From JBDHHQ01 sp039586035 (lineage in GTDB: Bacteria; Gemmatimonadota; Gemmatimonadetes; Longimicrobiales; Gaopeijiaceae): DNA of 64,000 nt. The position numbers and the translations under genes were made by a program. Positions within the stretch are counted from its first letter, which is position 1, and the number at the start of each line of letters is the position of its first letter. The notes beneath the pieces are model-generated. The model was not told where the DNA came from and ran no database searches. It saw only the letters and a list, made by a program, of their open reading frames with translations. Below are positions 1 through 8,783 of this stretch, in pieces. The stretch is from positions 16,810-80,809 of the forward strand of contig JBDHLD010000010.1 of the NCBI GenBank assembly GCA_039586035.1. The letters run 5' to 3'.

Positions 1-681
1 CAATTGAAGAGCGTCGGCCTCGGGGAGGAACCGGTCCAGGGCATACCCCGACGAGTTCTTGCGAACCCGAGGCCAACCGGCCTGTAGAGCGGGCCACTCG
101 ACCGACAGGGAGCGGTGCAAGCCGTCGAAGGGGCTCGGGAGCGGAGCTTCGGCAACGACCTCGAGGATCGTCCCGTCTGCGAGGACGACCGAGCACGCTT
201 CCACCCAGTCGCGCACCGCACCGTAGCGGAAGCTCCGGGCTCCGGCCGCGTTGTTGGCGACGACCCCACCGACCGTGCAACGGTCGGCGCTCGAGGGCTG
301 GGGGGGAAAGAACAGCCCCAGAGCCCGCGCGGCTCGGTCGACTCGAGACAAGGTCACGCCGACACCGGCGCGTACGGTCCTGGTCTCTGGGTCCACCGGT
401 CCCAACGCGCCGAAGTGGGGTGTCAGATCCACCGCGGCGCCATACCCGACGTTTCCTCCCGGCATGCCCGTGCCGGCGCCCCGAGACACGAGCGGCACTC
501 CCGTTTCCCTGGACCACCTGGTCAGGAGGGACACGTCCATGGCACTGCGAGGGGCTACGACGGCTCGAGGTCGAACGGCGATGGGCCCAGAAGCCGCAGA
601 GAACGCGTGGCGCGCGGTTCGGTCCGTGCGGAAGGAGCCGGAGAAGGTCGCCGGAGGACGGAGATCGACGCCGGAGGGCAT
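1..681 (-). CDS. FAD-linked oxidase, N-terminal part (cut by window edge)
   Basis: The reverse strand is open for 227 codons from an ATG at 681 to the window edge with no stop, so the gene continues to the left. The product has the FAD_binding_4 (PCMH-type) fold: a glycine-rich SRGAGTGMPGGNVG segment at about residues 72-85, then TVGGVVANNAAGARSFRYGA, the usual flavin-cradling motif, and a later KNSSGYALDRFLPE block. The last block is typical of GlcD/YdiJ-like 2-hydroxyacid dehydrogenases, which oxidise lactate, glycolate or 2-hydroxyglutarate and often carry a C-terminal Fe-S domain; that part is outside the window, so the substrate stays open. It lies 35 nt downstream of the fur-like gene on the same strand and may share its promoter. 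Confidence 0.85.
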   Translation of the reverse strand, partial: MPSGVDLRPPATFSGSFRTDRTARHAFSAASGPIAVRPRAVVAPRSAMDVSLLTRWSRETGVPLVSRGAGTGMPGGNVGYGAAVDLTPHFGALGPVDPETRTVRAGVGVTLSRVDRAARALGLFFPPQPSSADRCTVGGVVANNAAGARSFRYGAVRDWVEACSVVLADGTILEVVAEAPLPSPFDGLHRSLSVEWPALQAGWPRVRKNSSGYALDRFLPEADALQL

Positions 682-716
682 GGGCTCAGGGTAAGCCGGG
701 GCTCCAGCCGCCCGCG

Positions 717-1205
717 CTAGGCCTGGGCGATCTCCGAGGGAGGGGAGGGCGTGCCGCAGTCGGAGCAATAGCCCAGCAGCTCGAGGCGGTAGCCGGTGAC
801 ACTGAACCCGGCCGCCTCCCGACGCATGCGGGCCAGCGGGCCGTCCGGCAGCGTGCCGGGAAGGTCGAGGACACGGTCGCAGCGGAGGCAGCGCGCGTGA
901 TGGTGCGGATCGGTGCGCCCGTCGTATCGGGCCGAGCCGTCACCGTACGTCAGCTTGGCGGCCAGCCCACACCCGACCAGGGTTTCGAGGCTCTTGTACA
1001 CGGTGGCCAGGGAGATGCCGGGGACTTGGCCCCGTACGGCGAGGAAGACCTCGTCCGCGGTGGGATGGGTCGTCGTATCCGTGAGAAAGCGATACACCGC
1101 CGCACGCTGCTCCGTGAAACGTTGCCCGTTGGCCTCCAGGGCCTGCCGCAAGATCCGGTCGCTCGATGCCTGGTTTTCTGCCATCTTCCGTGGGTCCGCG
1201 TCCAT
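717..1205 (-). CDS. Fur/PerR-family metalloregulator
   Basis: Predicted DNA-binding repressor of the ferric uptake regulator superfamily, 162 aa from the ATG at 1205; a GTG at 1217 and an ATG at 1184 are alternatives. The N-terminal winged helix contains RFTEQRAAVYRFL and the recognition-helix region GISLATVYKSLETL. The hinge carries the histidine-rich DPHHHARCLRC metal site, and YCSDCG near the C-terminus gives a second Cys pair, as in proteins with a structural zinc. These features fit Fur or PerR; the metal or peroxide sensed cannot be told from sequence. Its own promoter overlaps a Fur-box-like element, which suggests autoregulation. It is divergent from the unknown gene at 1313. Confidence 0.88.
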   Translation of the reverse strand: MDADPRKMAENQASSDRILRQALEANGQRFTEQRAAVYRFLTDTTTHPTADEVFLAVRGQVPGISLATVYKSLETLVGCGLAAKLTYGDGSARYDGRTDPHHHARCLRCDRVLDLPGTLPDGPLARMRREAAGFSVTGYRLELLGYCSDCGTPSPPSEIAQA

Positions 1206-1252
1206 CGGGGGGCGCACGAGCGCCGCTCTGGCGCACAGTCGAACACGGAAAA

Positions 1253-1281
1253 ACCTAAACGAGCTTTCGCTGAAGTGTCAA
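1253..1281 (-). promoter_or_regulatory. Sigma70-type promoter for the fur-like gene
   Basis: On the minus strand a perfect -35 TTGACA (1281-1276) is followed after 17 nt by TTAGGT (1258-1253) as -10. The predicted start of transcription lies about 30-40 nt upstream of the regulator's likely start codon. The -35 matches fully and the spacing is ideal, but the -10 matches only in part. Confidence 0.55.
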
Positions 1282-1297
1282 CAACGATTCTCATTAG
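1281..1297. promoter_or_regulatory. Fur-box-like operator between divergent genes
   Basis: Read on the minus strand this is CTAATGAGAATCGTTGT. The left part closely resembles one half of the classic Fur box (TGATAAT becomes TGAGAAT), while the right half is poorly conserved. It abuts the -35 of the fur-like gene and lies 16 nt upstream of the ATG of the divergent gene at 1313, so a regulator bound here could affect both. The assignment rests on similarity to the Fur consensus only. Confidence 0.4.
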
Positions 1298-1312
1298 AAA
1301 GACGCGGGGATC

Positions 1313-1909
1313 ATGACGGGCAAAGCAGGTGGCGCCCCACAGTCCGGCGATCCGCTTCTCACGCTGGAACCGCTTCTCGACGTCGTCAGGGAGGCCGTCG
1401 AAGCCGGGGGATGGAGCCTGTCCGGCGTCCAGAAGACCACCAGCTACGAGTACGAAGGCCGGTGGGCTGGAGAGTCGACCCGGAGCGCCTACCTCTTTTT
1501 TCATCCCGACGACGGCGTACGGGCCAACGTCGAGCTCGACACCCTGAGCCTCGACGTCTTCCTGGACGAAACCCGCAAAGGCATGACCGGCAACCTGGCC
1601 CTGGTGATCGAGGGGCCCGCACTCGAGGCGCTGGGTACGGTGGCGCGGGGCCTCGGCTTGCTCGCCGAGGTCGCGCGCGACTCGGTGCCGGCGGGGCTGC
1701 GGTCGCCGGTCTCGGCACGGGCGAGCCTGGGAGACGCCACTCGCTCCGTCGGCGCGGCCCAGGTCGTATTCCGGCTCAAGGTCCACATCCCGACCACGGC
1801 CATGGACGCCGGCCCTCGGGCCGTGGCAGCCGTCGTGCGGTCTGCGCTCGCCGCGTATGAGCATGCCATCGTCCACCCCCTGATCGAGGGGCTCGGTTCG
1901 AAGGAGTAG
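1313..1909 (+). CDS. Protein of unknown function, divergent from fur
   Basis: A 198-aa soluble protein I do not recognise. It starts at an ATG preceded by GCGGGGA at suitable spacing, and the reading frame has the G/C-rich third positions of a real gene. There is no signal peptide, membrane segment or clear enzyme motif. The first half is rich in aromatic and acidic residues (YEYEGRW, YLFFHPDDG), and the second half is Ala/Val/Leu-rich with a helical C-terminus. Position next to a metalloregulator and its operator-like site suggests control by metal or oxidative stress, but that is inference from location alone. Confidence 0.7.
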   Translation: MTGKAGGAPQSGDPLLTLEPLLDVVREAVEAGGWSLSGVQKTTSYEYEGRWAGESTRSAYLFFHPDDGVRANVELDTLSLDVFLDETRKGMTGNLALVIEGPALEALGTVARGLGLLAEVARDSVPAGLRSPVSARASLGDATRSVGAAQVVFRLKVHIPTTAMDAGPRAVAAVVRSALAAYEHAIVHPLIEGLGSKE

Positions 1910-2073
1910 CCCGCCGGCCGCGGAGATCCGCTCGCGGGGTGCGGCGAGGTGGCTGGCCGTGACTGGATCGCTTGCCGGCCGAAGACGGCACCCCTTACTC
2001 TGACCGCCGACCTCGGGGCGGACCTCCTGCAGGCGACCGCGTCGATCCACGAACCACGAATCTGGGAGACGGA

Positions 2074-4032
2074 ATGAGCTCGGAAGGTGGCGCCCTGGAC
2101 GTACTTCTGCACGAAGATCGTCGGTTTCCGCCTCCCCCCGACTTTCGGGAGCGGGCAGTCCTCTCCGACCCGTCCGTCTACGAGCGCGCCCAAGCCGACC
2201 CGGAGGGGTTCTGGGCTGGGTGGGCCGAGGAGTTGGACTGGTTCGAGCGTTGGCACACCGTATTGGAGTGGACGCCGCCCCACGCCAAGTGGTTCCTCGG
2301 CGGGAAGCTCAACGTCTCCCACAACTGTCTCGATCGTCACCTGACCGGGCCCAAGCGCAACCAGGCGGCGCTCATCTGGGAGGGCGAGCCCGGCGACACG
2401 CGAACCTACACGTACTGGGATCTGCATCGCGAAGTCAGCAAGTTCGCGAATGTCCTGCGAGGTCTGGGGGTGGAGCGCGGCGACCGCGTCGCCATCTACC
2501 TACCCATGATCCCCGAAGCGGCCATCGCCATGCTGGCCTGCGCCCGGATCGGGGCACCGCACTCGGTGGTGTTCGGCGGCTTCAGCCCGGAATCGCTGGC
2601 GGACCGGATCAACGACGCCACCGCCAACTGCCTCATCACCGCCGACGGCGGATTCCGGCGGGGCGGCGTCGTCCCTCTCAAGAGCAACGCCGACAAGGCA
2701 CTCGAGAGCTGCCCGACGATCGAGAGCGTGGTGGTCGTCGCCCGCGGGGCGGCCCTGGGCGACGGCGCGGAAACCGCCATGACGCCGGGAAGGGACCACT
2801 GGTACCACGAGCTCATGGAGACGGCGTCGGCGGACTGCCCGCCGGAGCCGATGGATGCTGAAGACCTTCTCTACATCCTCTACACCTCGGGCACGACGGG
2901 GAAGCCGAAGGGCGTGGTCCACACGACCGGCGGTTACCTGACGCAGGTCTACGCGACCACGAAGGCGGTGTTCGATCTGCAGGACGACGACGTGTACTGG
3001 TGCACCGCGGACGTGGGGTGGGTGACGGGCCACAGCTACATCGTGTACGGCCCCCTGGCGAACGGCGCGACGGTCCTGATGTACGAGGGTGCGCCGGACT
3101 GGCCCCACAGAGGACGGTTCTGGGAGCTCTGCGAGAAGTACGGCGTCACGGTCTTCTACACGGCACCCACGGCCATTCGGGCGTTCATGCGTTGGGGTGA
3201 CGAGTGGCCGGGCAAGTTCGACATGTCCCGGCTCCGCCTCCTGGGGACGGTGGGAGAGCCCATCAACCCGGAGGCGTGGATGTGGTATCACGAGGTGATC
3301 GGGGGCGCTCGCTGCCCGATCGTCGACACGTGGTGGCAGACGGAGACCGGGGGGATCATGATCACGCCCCTACCGGGCATCCTGGAGACCAAGCCCGGGA
3401 GCGCGACTCGGGCGTTTCCGGGCATAGCCGCCACGATCATGAGCGATGAGGGGGACGAGGTCCGGGCAGGCTATCTGGCCATCACGGCTCCCTGGCCCGG
3501 CATGCTGCGGACGATCTACGGCGACGACCAGCGGTATCGGGACACCTATTGGTCCAAGTGGCCCGACATCTACTTCCCAGGGGACGGCGCTCACACCGAC
3601 GACGACGGCTACTTCTGGATCATGGGCCGAGTCGACGACGTGCTGAACGTGGCGGGTCACCGCATCGGCACCATGGAGGTGGAGAGCGCCCTGGTGGACC
3701 ACGAAGCGGTGGCCGAATCAGCCGTCGTCGGGAAGGCCGACGAGATCAAGGGCCAGGCCATCGCGGCTTTCGTCACGGTGAAGGAGGGGGTCGAGACCTC
3801 GGATGAGCTCACGGCCGAGCTGAAGGGGCATGTCGTGAAGAAGATCGGAGCGATCGCGAGGCCTGCGGACATCATCTTTTCGGCCGAGCTGCCCAAGACG
3901 CGCTCGGGAAAGATCATGCGCAGGCTGCTCCGAGATATCGCGGAAGGTCGCACCCTCGGCGACACCACGACGCTCGCTGATCCGGCGGTGGTCGCCAGCC
4001 TGCAAGCCCAACATGAAGAAGCCGAGGGCTGA
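2074..4032 (+). CDS. acs: Acetyl-CoA synthetase (AMP-forming)
   Basis: Activates acetate with ATP and CoA to acetyl-CoA through an acetyl-AMP intermediate, in the cytoplasm. From the ATG at 2074, which has GGGAG upstream, the protein is 652 aa, the usual Acs length; an upstream in-frame start at 1972 would add an unconserved tail. The adenylation P-loop YTSGTTGKPKG lies at residues 270-280, TWWQTETGG is the acyl-adenylate motif, and PKTRSGKIMRR near the C-terminus contains Lys613, the conserved catalytic lysine that acetylation controls in characterised Acs enzymes. The gene stands behind 164 nt without another gene, in which I see no convincing promoter. A small DUF2281-like gene follows 9 nt later. 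Confidence 0.96.
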   Translation: MSSEGGALDVLLHEDRRFPPPPDFRERAVLSDPSVYERAQADPEGFWAGWAEELDWFERWHTVLEWTPPHAKWFLGGKLNVSHNCLDRHLTGPKRNQAALIWEGEPGDTRTYTYWDLHREVSKFANVLRGLGVERGDRVAIYLPMIPEAAIAMLACARIGAPHSVVFGGFSPESLADRINDATANCLITADGGFRRGGVVPLKSNADKALESCPTIESVVVVARGAALGDGAETAMTPGRDHWYHELMETASADCPPEPMDAEDLLYILYTSGTTGKPKGVVHTTGGYLTQVYATTKAVFDLQDDDVYWCTADVGWVTGHSYIVYGPLANGATVLMYEGAPDWPHRGRFWELCEKYGVTVFYTAPTAIRAFMRWGDEWPGKFDMSRLRLLGTVGEPINPEAWMWYHEVIGGARCPIVDTWWQTETGGIMITPLPGILETKPGSATRAFPGIAATIMSDEGDEVRAGYLAITAPWPGMLRTIYGDDQRYRDTYWSKWPDIYFPGDGAHTDDDGYFWIMGRVDDVLNVAGHRIGTMEVESALVDHEAVAESAVVGKADEIKGQAIAAFVTVKEGVETSDELTAELKGHVVKKIGAIARPADIIFSAELPKTRSGKIMRRLLRDIAEGRTLGDTTTLADPAVVASLQAQHEEAEG

Positions 4033-4041
4033 GGAGCCAAC

Positions 4042-4425
4042 ATGCACGACGTTCTCCGCGCCCGTCTCCTCCGAAAGATCGAATCTCTGCCGGAGGACCA
4101 GATCTATCAGGTGCTCGACTACATCGAGTTCCTCGAGTCGAAGTACACGCCTGACATGACCGAGGAGACCTCCGGGCTCCAGCGCTTTGCCGAGCGCCTG
4201 GAGGATCGCCTGCGGCGGAGGACGGTCAGTCCGGCCAACATCCGCGAGGCATTTCAGCTCATCGCGGCGGCGGACCGGGCCCTGTCCTCCGTTTCCCAGG
4301 CGGGTAAGCAGATCATGAGCGATCTCGGCGTGATCGAGGGGGATGATACCCGGAAGGAGCCCTCCGACCGGGACGAGGATCGTGGGCCCGATAGCCACCC
4401 GGGAGAGGGTGAATCGCAGGGTTGA
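4042..4425 (+). CDS. Small DUF2281-like protein downstream of acs
   Basis: A 127-aa protein starting 9 nt after acs. Residues 1-33 (KIESLPEDQ, then VLDYIEFLESKY) resemble the N-terminus of DUF2281-type proteins, small helical proteins often annotated next to toxin-antitoxin or regulatory genes. The middle is helical and basic (ERLEDRLRRR). The last 30 residues are charged and look disordered. There are no catalytic motifs, cysteines or membrane segments. The close spacing to acs suggests co-transcription; a role in controlling Acs would be speculation. The stop codon overlaps the -35 of the guaB promoter. Confidence 0.7.
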   Translation: MHDVLRARLLRKIESLPEDQIYQVLDYIEFLESKYTPDMTEETSGLQRFAERLEDRLRRRTVSPANIREAFQLIAAADRALSSVSQAGKQIMSDLGVIEGDDTRKEPSDRDEDRGPDSHPGEGESQG

Positions 4426-4451
4426 CACTCCTCCGTGGGCTCGGGTAAGAT
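4422..4451 (+). promoter_or_regulatory. Sigma70-type promoter for guaB
   Basis: TTGACA at 4422-4427 and TAAGAT at 4446-4451 are separated by 18 nt. The -35 is perfect and the -10 matches TATAAT at four of six positions. It overlaps the stop codon of the preceding gene and would give a leader of roughly 85 nt ahead of guaB. I see no purine-riboswitch-like architecture in that leader. Confidence 0.65.
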
Positions 4452-4544
4452 GGCCCATGGAAAGACCGCTCACGCCCGTGACCCGACGCTGGAACGCGTT
4501 GGGTGGCGGGCGTCTTGCATAGATCCCGACCTGCGAGAGAGACC

Positions 4545-6023
4545 ATGAGCCAGCCGGTTGGCCGTCGAAGCGCCATCATCGGCGAAGCCCTCACCTTCGA
4601 CGACGTTCTGCTCGTGCCCGGGCATTCGACCGTCCACCCCAAGGACACGGACGTCCGTTCGCTTCTCACGCCCAGCATCCCCCTGCAGATTCCCCTGCTG
4701 ACCGCCGCGATGGACACCGTCACGGAGTCCCGTATGGCGATCGCCATGGCCAGGGAAGGGGGGATGGGGATCATCCACAAGAACCTGACCATCGACCAAC
4801 AGGCCCAGGAGGTGGACAGGGTCAAGCGTTCCGAGAGCGGCATGATCCTCGATCCGATCACGCTCGGGCCCGACCGCACCCTACGGGACGCCCACGTGCT
4901 GATGGCGCGCTTCTCGATCAGCGGCGTTCCCATCGTGGAAGCGGACGGGAAGTTGGTCGGCATCGTCACGAACCGGGACCTGCAGTTCGAGACCGATCTG
5001 GACCAGTCCCTCCAGGCGGTCATGACGTCCAAGAGCCTGGTGACGGCGCCGGAGGGCACGACCCTGCAGCAGGCGGAGCGCATCCTCCACGAGCACCGGA
5101 TCGAAAAGCTCCCCGTCGTAGACGCCGGGGGCAGGCTGCGGGGCCTCATCACGGTCAAGGACATCTTCAAGCGGCGTCAGCACCCGAACGCGTGCAAGGA
5201 CGATCACGGCCGCCTTCGGGTGGGGGCGGCGGTGGGCGCCTCGCCGAGCGACCTGGATCGCGCGCGTGCCCTGGTCGAGGCCGGCACCGACGCCCTGATC
5301 GTAGACACGTCCCACGGCCATGCGGAGGGCGTGCTCAAGGCGGTCGCCCGGACCCGGGAGGCGTTTCCGGACGCGCAGCTGATCGCCGGGAACATCGGGA
5401 CGTCCGACGGCGCGCGGGCTCTCGCGGAGCGGGGCGTCGACGCGGTGAAGGTGGGCGTGGGGCCGGGCTCCATCTGCACGACCCGCGTCGTCACGGGTGT
5501 GGGCCTACCTCAGCTCACCGCCATCATGGACGCGGTCGACGGCGTGAAGTCCGAGACGTGTGTGATCGCCGACGGCGGCATCCGCTACTCGGGCGACATC
5601 GTCAAAGCCCTGGCCGCGGGCGCGCACTCGGTCATGATGGGATCCATGTTCGCCGGCACCGAGGAGTCGCCGGGCGAGTCCTTCCTGCTGGAAGGGCGGC
5701 GGTTCAAGACGGTGCGTGGCATGGGCTCCCTGTCGGCCATGGCCGACGGATCGGCGGACCGCTACTTCCAGGATCCCTCCGAGGAGACGCAGAAGCTGGT
5801 GCCGGAAGGGGTGGAAGCGCGGGTGCCGTACAAGGGACCCATGGCCGATCAGGTGTTCCAACTGGTCGGCGGGCTCCGGAGCGGCATGGGCCTGGTCGGC
5901 GCCGGCACGTTGAGCGAGCTCCACGAGGTGGCGCGTTTCCTGAGGGTGACGCCCGGGGGGCTCCGAGAGTCCCACCCGCACGACGTCGTGATCACGCGAG
6001 AGGCGCCCAACTACCACCTGTGA
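4545..6023 (+). CDS. guaB: Inosine-5'-monophosphate dehydrogenase
   Basis: Catalyses NAD-dependent oxidation of IMP to XMP, the committed step to guanine nucleotides. The ATG at 4545 has GAGAGAG upstream and gives 492 aa, the typical length. The beta/alpha barrel begins with LTFDDVLLVPGHS; two CBS domains lie at about residues 95-215 and usually bind regulatory nucleotides. The catalytic loop GVGPGSICTTRVVTG contains the nucleophile Cys311, and the flap/phosphate region follows (ADGGIRYSGD, then GSMFAGTEESPGE). The gene has its own promoter and is followed by 217 nt without a gene, so it is probably transcribed alone. Confidence 0.97.
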   Translation: MSQPVGRRSAIIGEALTFDDVLLVPGHSTVHPKDTDVRSLLTPSIPLQIPLLTAAMDTVTESRMAIAMAREGGMGIIHKNLTIDQQAQEVDRVKRSESGMILDPITLGPDRTLRDAHVLMARFSISGVPIVEADGKLVGIVTNRDLQFETDLDQSLQAVMTSKSLVTAPEGTTLQQAERILHEHRIEKLPVVDAGGRLRGLITVKDIFKRRQHPNACKDDHGRLRVGAAVGASPSDLDRARALVEAGTDALIVDTSHGHAEGVLKAVARTREAFPDAQLIAGNIGTSDGARALAERGVDAVKVGVGPGSICTTRVVTGVGLPQLTAIMDAVDGVKSETCVIADGGIRYSGDIVKALAAGAHSVMMGSMFAGTEESPGESFLLEGRRFKTVRGMGSLSAMADGSADRYFQDPSEETQKLVPEGVEARVPYKGPMADQVFQLVGGLRSGMGLVGAGTLSELHEVARFLRVTPGGLRESHPHDVVITREAPNYHL

Positions 6024-6240
6024 GTGGGGTCGTGGTGGTGCGGCGTGCCCCGATCCCGCCTCGCCCGGGTCCGGAACCGGTGGGGCTCCGCTATCGTCCC
6101 CCACGGATACTGTCGATGCCAGGGGAAACCGGGGTGCGCGTCTTCTTGTCCCCGGGCCGCGCTGACCGCATAGTCGGCTGGCCTGGAAGCCCGCGTCCAA
6201 CGTGCGCGACCTCCGCCCGACAACCCGCAAACGAGCGTTC

Positions 6241-7377
6241 ATGACCGTACAGGAGCAGTCCACGAGCGTCGTCCCAGGGCCCCGCCTGCTCCTCGGGCCA
6301 GGGCCATCCCCCGTGGACCTCCGCGTGCGCGAGGCCATGGCGCGACCGACGGTCGGCCACCTCGACCCGTCGTTCCTCGCGCTGATGGACGACGTCAACG
6401 GGCGGCTCCGTCACCTCTTCGGCACCGGGAACACCACGACCTTTCCCCTATCGGCCACGGGGTCGGCGGGCATGGAGGCTTCGCTGTCCAACATCCTGGA
6501 GCCGGGCGACGTGGCGATCGTCGGCGTCTGTGGCGTCTTCGGCGCCAGACTGGCCGAGATGGCGCGTCGCATGGGTGCGGACGTCGTAACCGTCGAAAGC
6601 GACTGGGGGAGACCTCTCGATCCGCAGCAGATGATCGAGACCCTGCACGCCAACCCCGGCGCGCGAGCCGTGGCCCTGGTTCACGCCGAGACGTCGACGG
6701 GGGTGTGGCAGCCCCTGGAAGAGATCGGCGCCGCCGTGCGGGAGACGGAGACCCTCTTGGTGGCGGACACGGTCACGTCCCTTGGCGGCGTGCCCGTGGA
6801 GGCCGACCGGGTCGGGATCGACGTGGCCTATTCGGGAACCCAGAAGTGCCTCGGCGTCCCACCCGGGCTCGCGCCCATAACGTTCTCACCTCGGGCTCTG
6901 GAGCGCATCCGGAGGCGCCGGCAACCCTGCCAGAGCTGGTATCTGGACGTGTCGCTGATCTCGGGATACCTGGGTCAGGAGCGGCGGTACCATCACACGG
7001 CGCCCATCAACATGGTCTACGCCCTGCACGAAGGGCTGGTCATGATCCAGGAGGAAGGCCTGGGCGCTCGCTACACCCGGCATCTGGAGGTTGGCCGGGC
7101 GCTGCAGTCCGGACTCGAGGCGCGCGGCTTCGAGCTGTTCGCCGAGGAGGGCTACCGGCTGCCGCAGCTCACGAGCGCTCGATTGCCCGGGGGAGTGGAG
7201 GAGGCTCCACCGCGAAGGGCCCTGTTGGAGCGATTCGGCATCGAGGTGGGAGGCGGCCTCGGTCCGGTGACCGGCAAGATCTGGCGGATCGGCTTGATGG
7301 GAAGCGGTGCGACGCACGAGAATGTGGATCGATTGCTCGATGCGGTGGACCTGCTTCGCGAGGAGAGCGGTTGGTGA
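6241..7377 (+). CDS. Class V PLP aminotransferase (alanine-glyoxylate type)
   Basis: A 378-aa fold-type I PLP enzyme related to alanine-glyoxylate and serine-pyruvate transaminases (AGXT/PucG group). It would move an amino group between a small amino acid and glyoxylate or a related oxo acid. LLLGPGPSPVDLRVREAM at the N-terminus is the family opening, ATGSAGMEASLSNILEPGD binds the cofactor phosphate, SGTQKCLGVPPGLAP carries the Schiff-base lysine (Lys202), and the C-terminal LMGSGATHENV is also typical. I chose the ATG at 6241 over an in-frame GTG at 6202 because the conserved block begins just after it; neither has a strong ribosome site. The 217 nt upstream hold only a weak promoter-like pair (TTGTCC 6146, CATAGT 6169). 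Its stop overlaps the next gene. Confidence 0.87.
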   Translation: MTVQEQSTSVVPGPRLLLGPGPSPVDLRVREAMARPTVGHLDPSFLALMDDVNGRLRHLFGTGNTTTFPLSATGSAGMEASLSNILEPGDVAIVGVCGVFGARLAEMARRMGADVVTVESDWGRPLDPQQMIETLHANPGARAVALVHAETSTGVWQPLEEIGAAVRETETLLVADTVTSLGGVPVEADRVGIDVAYSGTQKCLGVPPGLAPITFSPRALERIRRRRQPCQSWYLDVSLISGYLGQERRYHHTAPINMVYALHEGLVMIQEEGLGARYTRHLEVGRALQSGLEARGFELFAEEGYRLPQLTSARLPGGVEEAPPRRALLERFGIEVGGGLGPVTGKIWRIGLMGSGATHENVDRLLDAVDLLREESGW

Positions 7378-8783
7378 TCAGGGCCTTGGCAGTGCTGACC
7401 CTGCTGGCCGCGGCGGCGTGCACACGAGTGGGCGCACCCGCCCCGCTCCCCACGCCGGACCCCGGTCCTGACGCCAGGCCGTCCGACGGAGGCGGCGCCG
7501 GCGTCGACGGCGCGCGACCCGGCGAGAGACCGCCTTCGGGTGAAGGGATGCTCCCGGCAACCGATGCCTCGGGCACGGGGGTTTCCTGGCCGGACCCGGT
7601 GACGACGGGTCCCTGGTCCGAGCGAGCCGAGTTCGTGGACCGGCAGGCCTGGTATCAGGAGCTTTGGACGGGGCGGGGCCGCGGGAACTTCGCCCGCTAC
7701 CTGGAGCGCATGGGTGCCTATGAGGACATGGTGGCTCGGGAGCTGGTGGCCCGGGATCTGCCCCCGTCGCTCCGCTACCTGCCCGTCATCGAAAGCGGCT
7801 ACAACCCGACGGCCGTGAGCTGGGCCGGGGCGGTAGGGCTCTGGCAGCTCATGTCGGGGACTGCTCGAGACGCCGGGCTCACCGTCAACGCGGTGGTGGA
7901 CGAGCGCCGCGACCCGTATCGGGCCACACAGGTGGCGCTCAGCTTTCTGGATGAGTTGTATGGGCGTTTCCAGAGCTGGCCTTTGGCCTTGTCCGCGTAC
8001 AACGGCGGGCCCGGGAGAGTGGCGCGCCTGGCACGCCGCCATGCCCCGGGACTCGAGTACGGGGACAGCGTCTACTTCGTCATCCGGCCGCATCTGCCTC
8101 GGGAGACACGGGACTTCGTCCCCAAGCTCATGGCGGCGGTGGCTCTCGCCCGGGATCCGGCCGGTCACGGCTTCGGCGACGTGCAGCCCCTGGAGCCGCT
8201 GAGTTGGGAGGCGGTCTCGGTGCCCGACGCCACGTCGGTCGACGTGCTCGCGTCTGCGGCGGAGGTGGATCAGGACGTGGTGGAGCGTCTGAACCCCCAA
8301 CTGGTGAGGGGATTCACGCCGGCCGGTCGCGAGACGACCGTCCGCGTGCCCGCCGGCTCGGCGGCGACGTTCGCGGCCAACTACGCGCTGATCCCCCCCG
8401 ACGAGCGCGTGACCTTCCTGGAGCACAAGGTGGTGCGCGGAGATACGTTCTGGGACATCGCACGGGCGTACGGCGTGTCCCTCGCCGTGCTGGAGGCTGC
8501 CAACCCCCACACCTCACCCAGGCGGCTTCAGATCGGGCAGTGGCTGGTCGTCCCTCGGGCGCCCGAGCCGGGTCACGAGGGCCGGGCGGCGCCTGCGGCT
8601 ACGCGAGTGGCCTCGGCCCCCGGCAGCGGAGGGGTGGACGCGACGCACGTCGTGCGCCGGGGCGACACCCTTTGGGACATCGCCCGCGCCTACGGGGTCG
8701 GAGTCGGCGAGCTGCGGCGGTGGAATGGCTTGGCGGAGGGCGACGTGATTCGGCCCGGAGACCGGCTGACGGTCAGGCAGTAG
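7374..8783 (+). CDS. MltD-like lytic transglycosylase lipoprotein with two LysM domains
   Basis: Cleaves peptidoglycan glycan strands non-hydrolytically. The GTG at 7374 overlaps the aminotransferase stop as GTGA and has AGGAGAG 7 nt upstream; it gives 469 aa starting with a short hydrophobic signal ending in LAAAAC, a lipobox, so the protein should be lipid-anchored. The first 80 mature residues are a Pro/Gly-rich linker. The SLT domain (about 115-260) holds the catalytic Glu140 in VIESGYNP, then GLWQLMSGTARD and ALSAYNGGPGRV. Two LysM repeats follow (VRGDTFWDIARAYGV and RRGDTLWDIARAYGV) for glycan binding. The 3' end overlaps the convergent moaC by 11 bp. Confidence 0.93.
   Translation: MIRALAVLTLLAAAACTRVGAPAPLPTPDPGPDARPSDGGGAGVDGARPGERPPSGEGMLPATDASGTGVSWPDPVTTGPWSERAEFVDRQAWYQELWTGRGRGNFARYLERMGAYEDMVARELVARDLPPSLRYLPVIESGYNPTAVSWAGAVGLWQLMSGTARDAGLTVNAVVDERRDPYRATQVALSFLDELYGRFQSWPLALSAYNGGPGRVARLARRHAPGLEYGDSVYFVIRPHLPRETRDFVPKLMAAVALARDPAGHGFGDVQPLEPLSWEAVSVPDATSVDVLASAAEVDQDVVERLNPQLVRGFTPAGRETTVRVPAGSAATFAANYALIPPDERVTFLEHKVVRGDTFWDIARAYGVSLAVLEAANPHTSPRRLQIGQWLVVPRAPEPGHEGRAAPAATRVASAPGSGGVDATHVVRRGDTLWDIARAYGVGVGELRRWNGLAEGDVIRPGDRLTVRQ

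Noticed and set aside
1972..2001. Promoter-like pair before acs (TTGCCG, 18 nt, TACTCT)
   Set aside because: Each hexamer matches only about half of the consensus.
6705..7373. Upstream extension of the MltD frame over the aminotransferase
   Set aside because: The extension is an off-frame copy of the aminotransferase gene; the lipoprotein signal and ribosome site fix the start at 7374.
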